Below are positions 61,263-64,000 of a DNA stretch of 64,000 nucleotides, one piece after another. The translations under genes were made by a program, and so were the position numbers. The DNA is from Crotophaga sulcirostris (taxonomy: Eukaryota; Chordata; Aves; Cuculiformes; Crotophagidae), in contig VYZB01000294.1 in NCBI GenBank assembly GCA_013397455.1, positions 248,001 to 312,000 of the forward strand, written 5' to 3'. Every line of letters starts with the position of its first letter. Positions within the stretch are counted from its first letter, which is position 1. The notes under the pieces were generated by a model. The model was not told where the DNA came from, did no database searches, and was given only the letters and a program-made list of their open reading frames with translations.

Positions 61263-61558
61263 CCGGCAAGTCCTGCTTCCCCTAAGGCGCTACTCCCTTT
61301 CGTGGAGAACTCAGAAATGTTTGGGTTTAGGTTTGTATTGGAACGGCACCAAAATGATCAGACTTAAAATCCCCCTTAAAAGAGGATTGCATTTCTTTTT
61401 CCGATCCAAGATCAACATCTGGGAGTCAACCGTGGCTGCCTGTGCCATTCGCTGGGATATTCGCTTGGGCCAGCCGCTCTGCCGGCAGCCTTTTCTGAGG
61501 AACAGCCCAAGGAAAGACAGGCCAGGTCAAGAAAGAAAAGCTGCCAGGAATGGACGTG
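61263..61558. promoter_or_regulatory. local CpG-rich patch, possible weak CpG island
   Basis: I count eleven CpG dinucleotides in about 300 bp at roughly 50% GC, against a very CpG-poor background. Several are clustered in 61449-61485 (ATTCGCTGG, ATTCGCTTGG, AGCCGCTC, TGCCGGCAG). This could mark an unmethylated regulatory element, an undetected first exon, or a GC-rich old repeat. The plus-strand frame here (61321-61614) has no recognisable domain and opens with TTG. Confidence 0.3.
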
Positions 61559-64000
61559 CAGGGAGGTGGCTTTTTTTTGCCTTTAAAAAAAATATATATT
61601 ACTCTTCCAAATAAGAGAAAGCAATTACTTAAGGAAAAGAGCTCCCTGTGTCAGCTACTGTGTCTCCTCTACAAATGCAGCCAGAGTGCAAAATAAAAAG
61701 AACTATAGCTTCTTCCCACACACTCTCCCCCAGAACATCCTACCCCAAATTTGAATGCATTCAAACTAGGAATGCAATTCAGGTAAAATATAATTTCTTG
61801 GTATCTGTTCCACTCTCAATAAGAGAGGTTAATCTTCCTTTCCCCTAAGCTATTTTTTCCTCTAAGCTTCTTATCACCTTCTACACCATCCACCATATGA
61901 AGACACAATTTTCATACGTCTCTAAAGTTTGTCTCTAAAGCTGTCAGGAGATTGCATTATTATAGGAATGCAATTTGTTTCCGAATCATAAAGAAGAAAA
62001 TGGTGAAATAATATAGAAAAAGCTGCTGAACAGTCAATGCTACTGTCCTCATATCTTGGAAGAATTTTATACAATAATAAGGCTAGTACATTAAAAGACA
62101 TCTATACACAAACTTTTCTGGGAGTTGTTCTCACCAGAAGGAAAAATTCAATTCCCAGGAGACAGCTATGACTTTACTACGTGTAGAATTAAACGCAAAA
62201 TTCATTTCTTTTAGTTATCTTTCTGCTTATAGTATCTTCTCTTCCACACCTAAGAAACAAAAACCTTTTAAATTAGTCAAAGCTATTGTTCATAACATGT
62301 GAAGTGTGTGAGGTGTGAAGGAAGGAAGTAAGTAAATGCATTGGGTTTTTTGCTTGTTTTTGTTTGTGTGTATGTTTTGGTTGTTTTTATTTTAAAGAAA
62401 CCACAAGATAGAGACTAAGAATATCTAGAGCCATGCAAGAAATGCAAGATAGCACATGCCCATCTGTGTGATAGCCACAGATTCCTTACACAGATATGCA
62501 CCAACAAAACGAAAACACAATTATACAGTAGCTTTCCCTGGCACCTAAGAAGTCAGTCTTACCTGTTTTTTTGAAATCTCAAGTTCACAGCCAGGTTAAT
62601 AAGATCTACAGCCTCTTTGTCAGAAGTAATACAAAAAAGCTCCATGCCAGCTTTAATGGTAGAGGCAGCATCAGAGTCTTCAACATTCTTCAAAATTATG
62701 AAAACAAAGTTTTTTTGTTCTTGCCATCTATTTTGTCAATGGAAACAAAACCAGAAAAAATTCTCAGTCATGTTTTTAAAATGAGAATGAAGGCAAAAAT
62801 ACTAGTAATCAACCAAATTGAAGCTACTAGTGTAACCTGAAAAAATGGGCTGTTCACACAGTGAATCCAGATTACGAACGACATTTGGAGGTAGATCTGC
62901 ATATGGGGCCAATTCAGAGCCCTAGATGGAAACTTCTCCAAGGTTTATGATTCAAAACGTGGATGAAGACATATGTCCTCTTTCCTAGGCCCATATGAAT
63001 GCCATATAATACTCAACTGATGAAATTTATCATTTGTAATTTGCCTTCTTCTCCATGTCTTTTCTCCCAAAAGGTCTCTATTGTCCATAAGGGAACTCAT
63101 CAAGAAGTTGCCTCAGATACATCATGCTCAGCTATCGTCTCTGTATTCATAAGGAAGGCTCAGAAACAGATCGTTCTCAAAGGCATGCACATCTTCTGTT
63201 GTCAGCACAGTCAGAAGATGACTCTTTGGAGGAACTTTGCATTGTCACTTAATGTTCAGCAGATTAATGTTCAAACACACTGCCAGGATCTGCTAGAAAA
63301 AAAAACATCTTACCTTTGCAATCTATCCCTGCCACCTGATCCTTGGCTATGATGAATGAAAACATGGCCTGTGTAATTTGCTTATCATGTGAGACAGAGC
63401 AGCTGTCTTACATTTTTAGAACATGTTGATACTATCTAAATTAATCTAAATCTAATTAAAAGTACTTCGGGTTGAAAAAAAAGTTACCACAGAAATTAAA
63501 GCTGCTGGATGTAGTTATAAAGTTCTGGCAAAATGAAAATACATCATCCCTACAGCTTATAGAAGAATTGGAGGACATGGTGGGCAGGCTATAGCATAAA
63601 ATACTTGTCCAGTACAACAAATATTTTTGCAAAAAGGTCACAGCAGTTTCTCCCAACGATGGTGTTATTTAGATAACTTTCCAGTTTTACTTCTACACTA
63701 AAATAATTGCCTGATTTAGATTTAGTCCACAATCAAGACAGGTTTCATGATAAGAATAGTTTTCAGAAGAAATTATCTTTTCTGTTTAGCAAAGCAGCAG
63801 ATGGGTCAGGCTCCTTGTGAAGCCAGAACAAACAGCAAATTGAGATCCCAGACTCTGGGAAAATTAATTACCCCCTCTCCAATGTGGAACTGTTTCCCCT
63901 GCACAGACAGCAAATCTTTTGTACAATTAAAAGGTAATTTTACTGGGGAAATCAGGGATAAGTCGGGAAATGAGCTTGGGAATTAGCAGTAAAGCTAAGA
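61559..64000. other. unique noncoding DNA, no gene recognised
   Basis: No gene, RNA or repeat family is recognised. A short repeated TCTCTAAAG lies at 61919-61939, T/G-rich low-complexity sequence lies at 62344-62393, and A-runs lie near 63297. The 117-codon frame at 62999-63352 has no known domain. Confidence 0.5.

Noticed and set aside
61321..61614. 97-codon frame in the CpG-rich patch
   Set aside because: It opens with TTG rather than ATG, ends in lysine-rich low complexity and shows no domain. Only the CpG density was kept as an observation.

Overview
The window looks like bird nuclear DNA. The clearest evidence is a set of CR1 non-LTR retrotransposon copies. All are 5'-truncated, and they carry either the usual avian GATTCTAT-type 3' tail or an ATCACAGT-type 8-bp tail. 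The sequence is AT-rich, CpG-poor and low in repeats. I cannot name the species from sequence alone. I recognise no host protein-coding exon, rRNA or intact tRNA. The window is most simply read as an intergenic gene desert or the inside of a very large intron.

Layout. 1-15.9 kb: single-copy noncoding DNA with a few landmarks (a C-rich strand-asymmetric tract at 2.1 kb, a near-perfect RFX X-box at 5.85 kb, a hairpin pair at 9.7 kb, a CpG cluster at 11.2 kb, a G-quadruplex motif at 13.0 kb). 15.97-16.09 kb: a complete 116-bp hAT-type MITE with terminal inverted repeats and an imperfect 8-bp target duplication. 17.24-17.74 kb and 41.84-42.59 kb: two minus-strand CR1 3' ends of one young subfamily, with largely open reverse-transcriptase C-terminal frames. 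18-41 kb: mostly unique noncoding DNA with small tandem duplications, palindromes, a candidate CTCF site, a 110-bp TTCC-rich microsatellite and a possible ancient CR1 scrap. 43.28-43.46 kb: an older minus-strand CR1 fragment. 45.5 kb: a perfect 22-bp palindrome. 48.1 kb: a MIR-like SINE relic. 50.87 kb: a textbook 14-bp RFX X-box. 53.98-54.36 kb and 59.67-59.81 kb: plus-strand CR1 3' ends of the older GATTCTAT-tailed kind. 61.26-61.56 kb: a locally CpG-rich patch.

How the parts relate. There is no operon or gene set to interpret. What can be read is an insertion history (old CR1 and MIR scraps, then a hAT MITE, then young CR1 copies) laid over otherwise unique DNA. Some of that DNA has features typical of distal regulatory sequence (X-boxes, homeodomain-type TAATTA/TAATTG sites, retained CpGs). 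Any enhancer role is inference and needs cross-species alignment. I found no convincing undescribed biological system. The most checkable observations are the MITE, the two X-boxes, the CR1 tail and target-site structures, and the palindromes.
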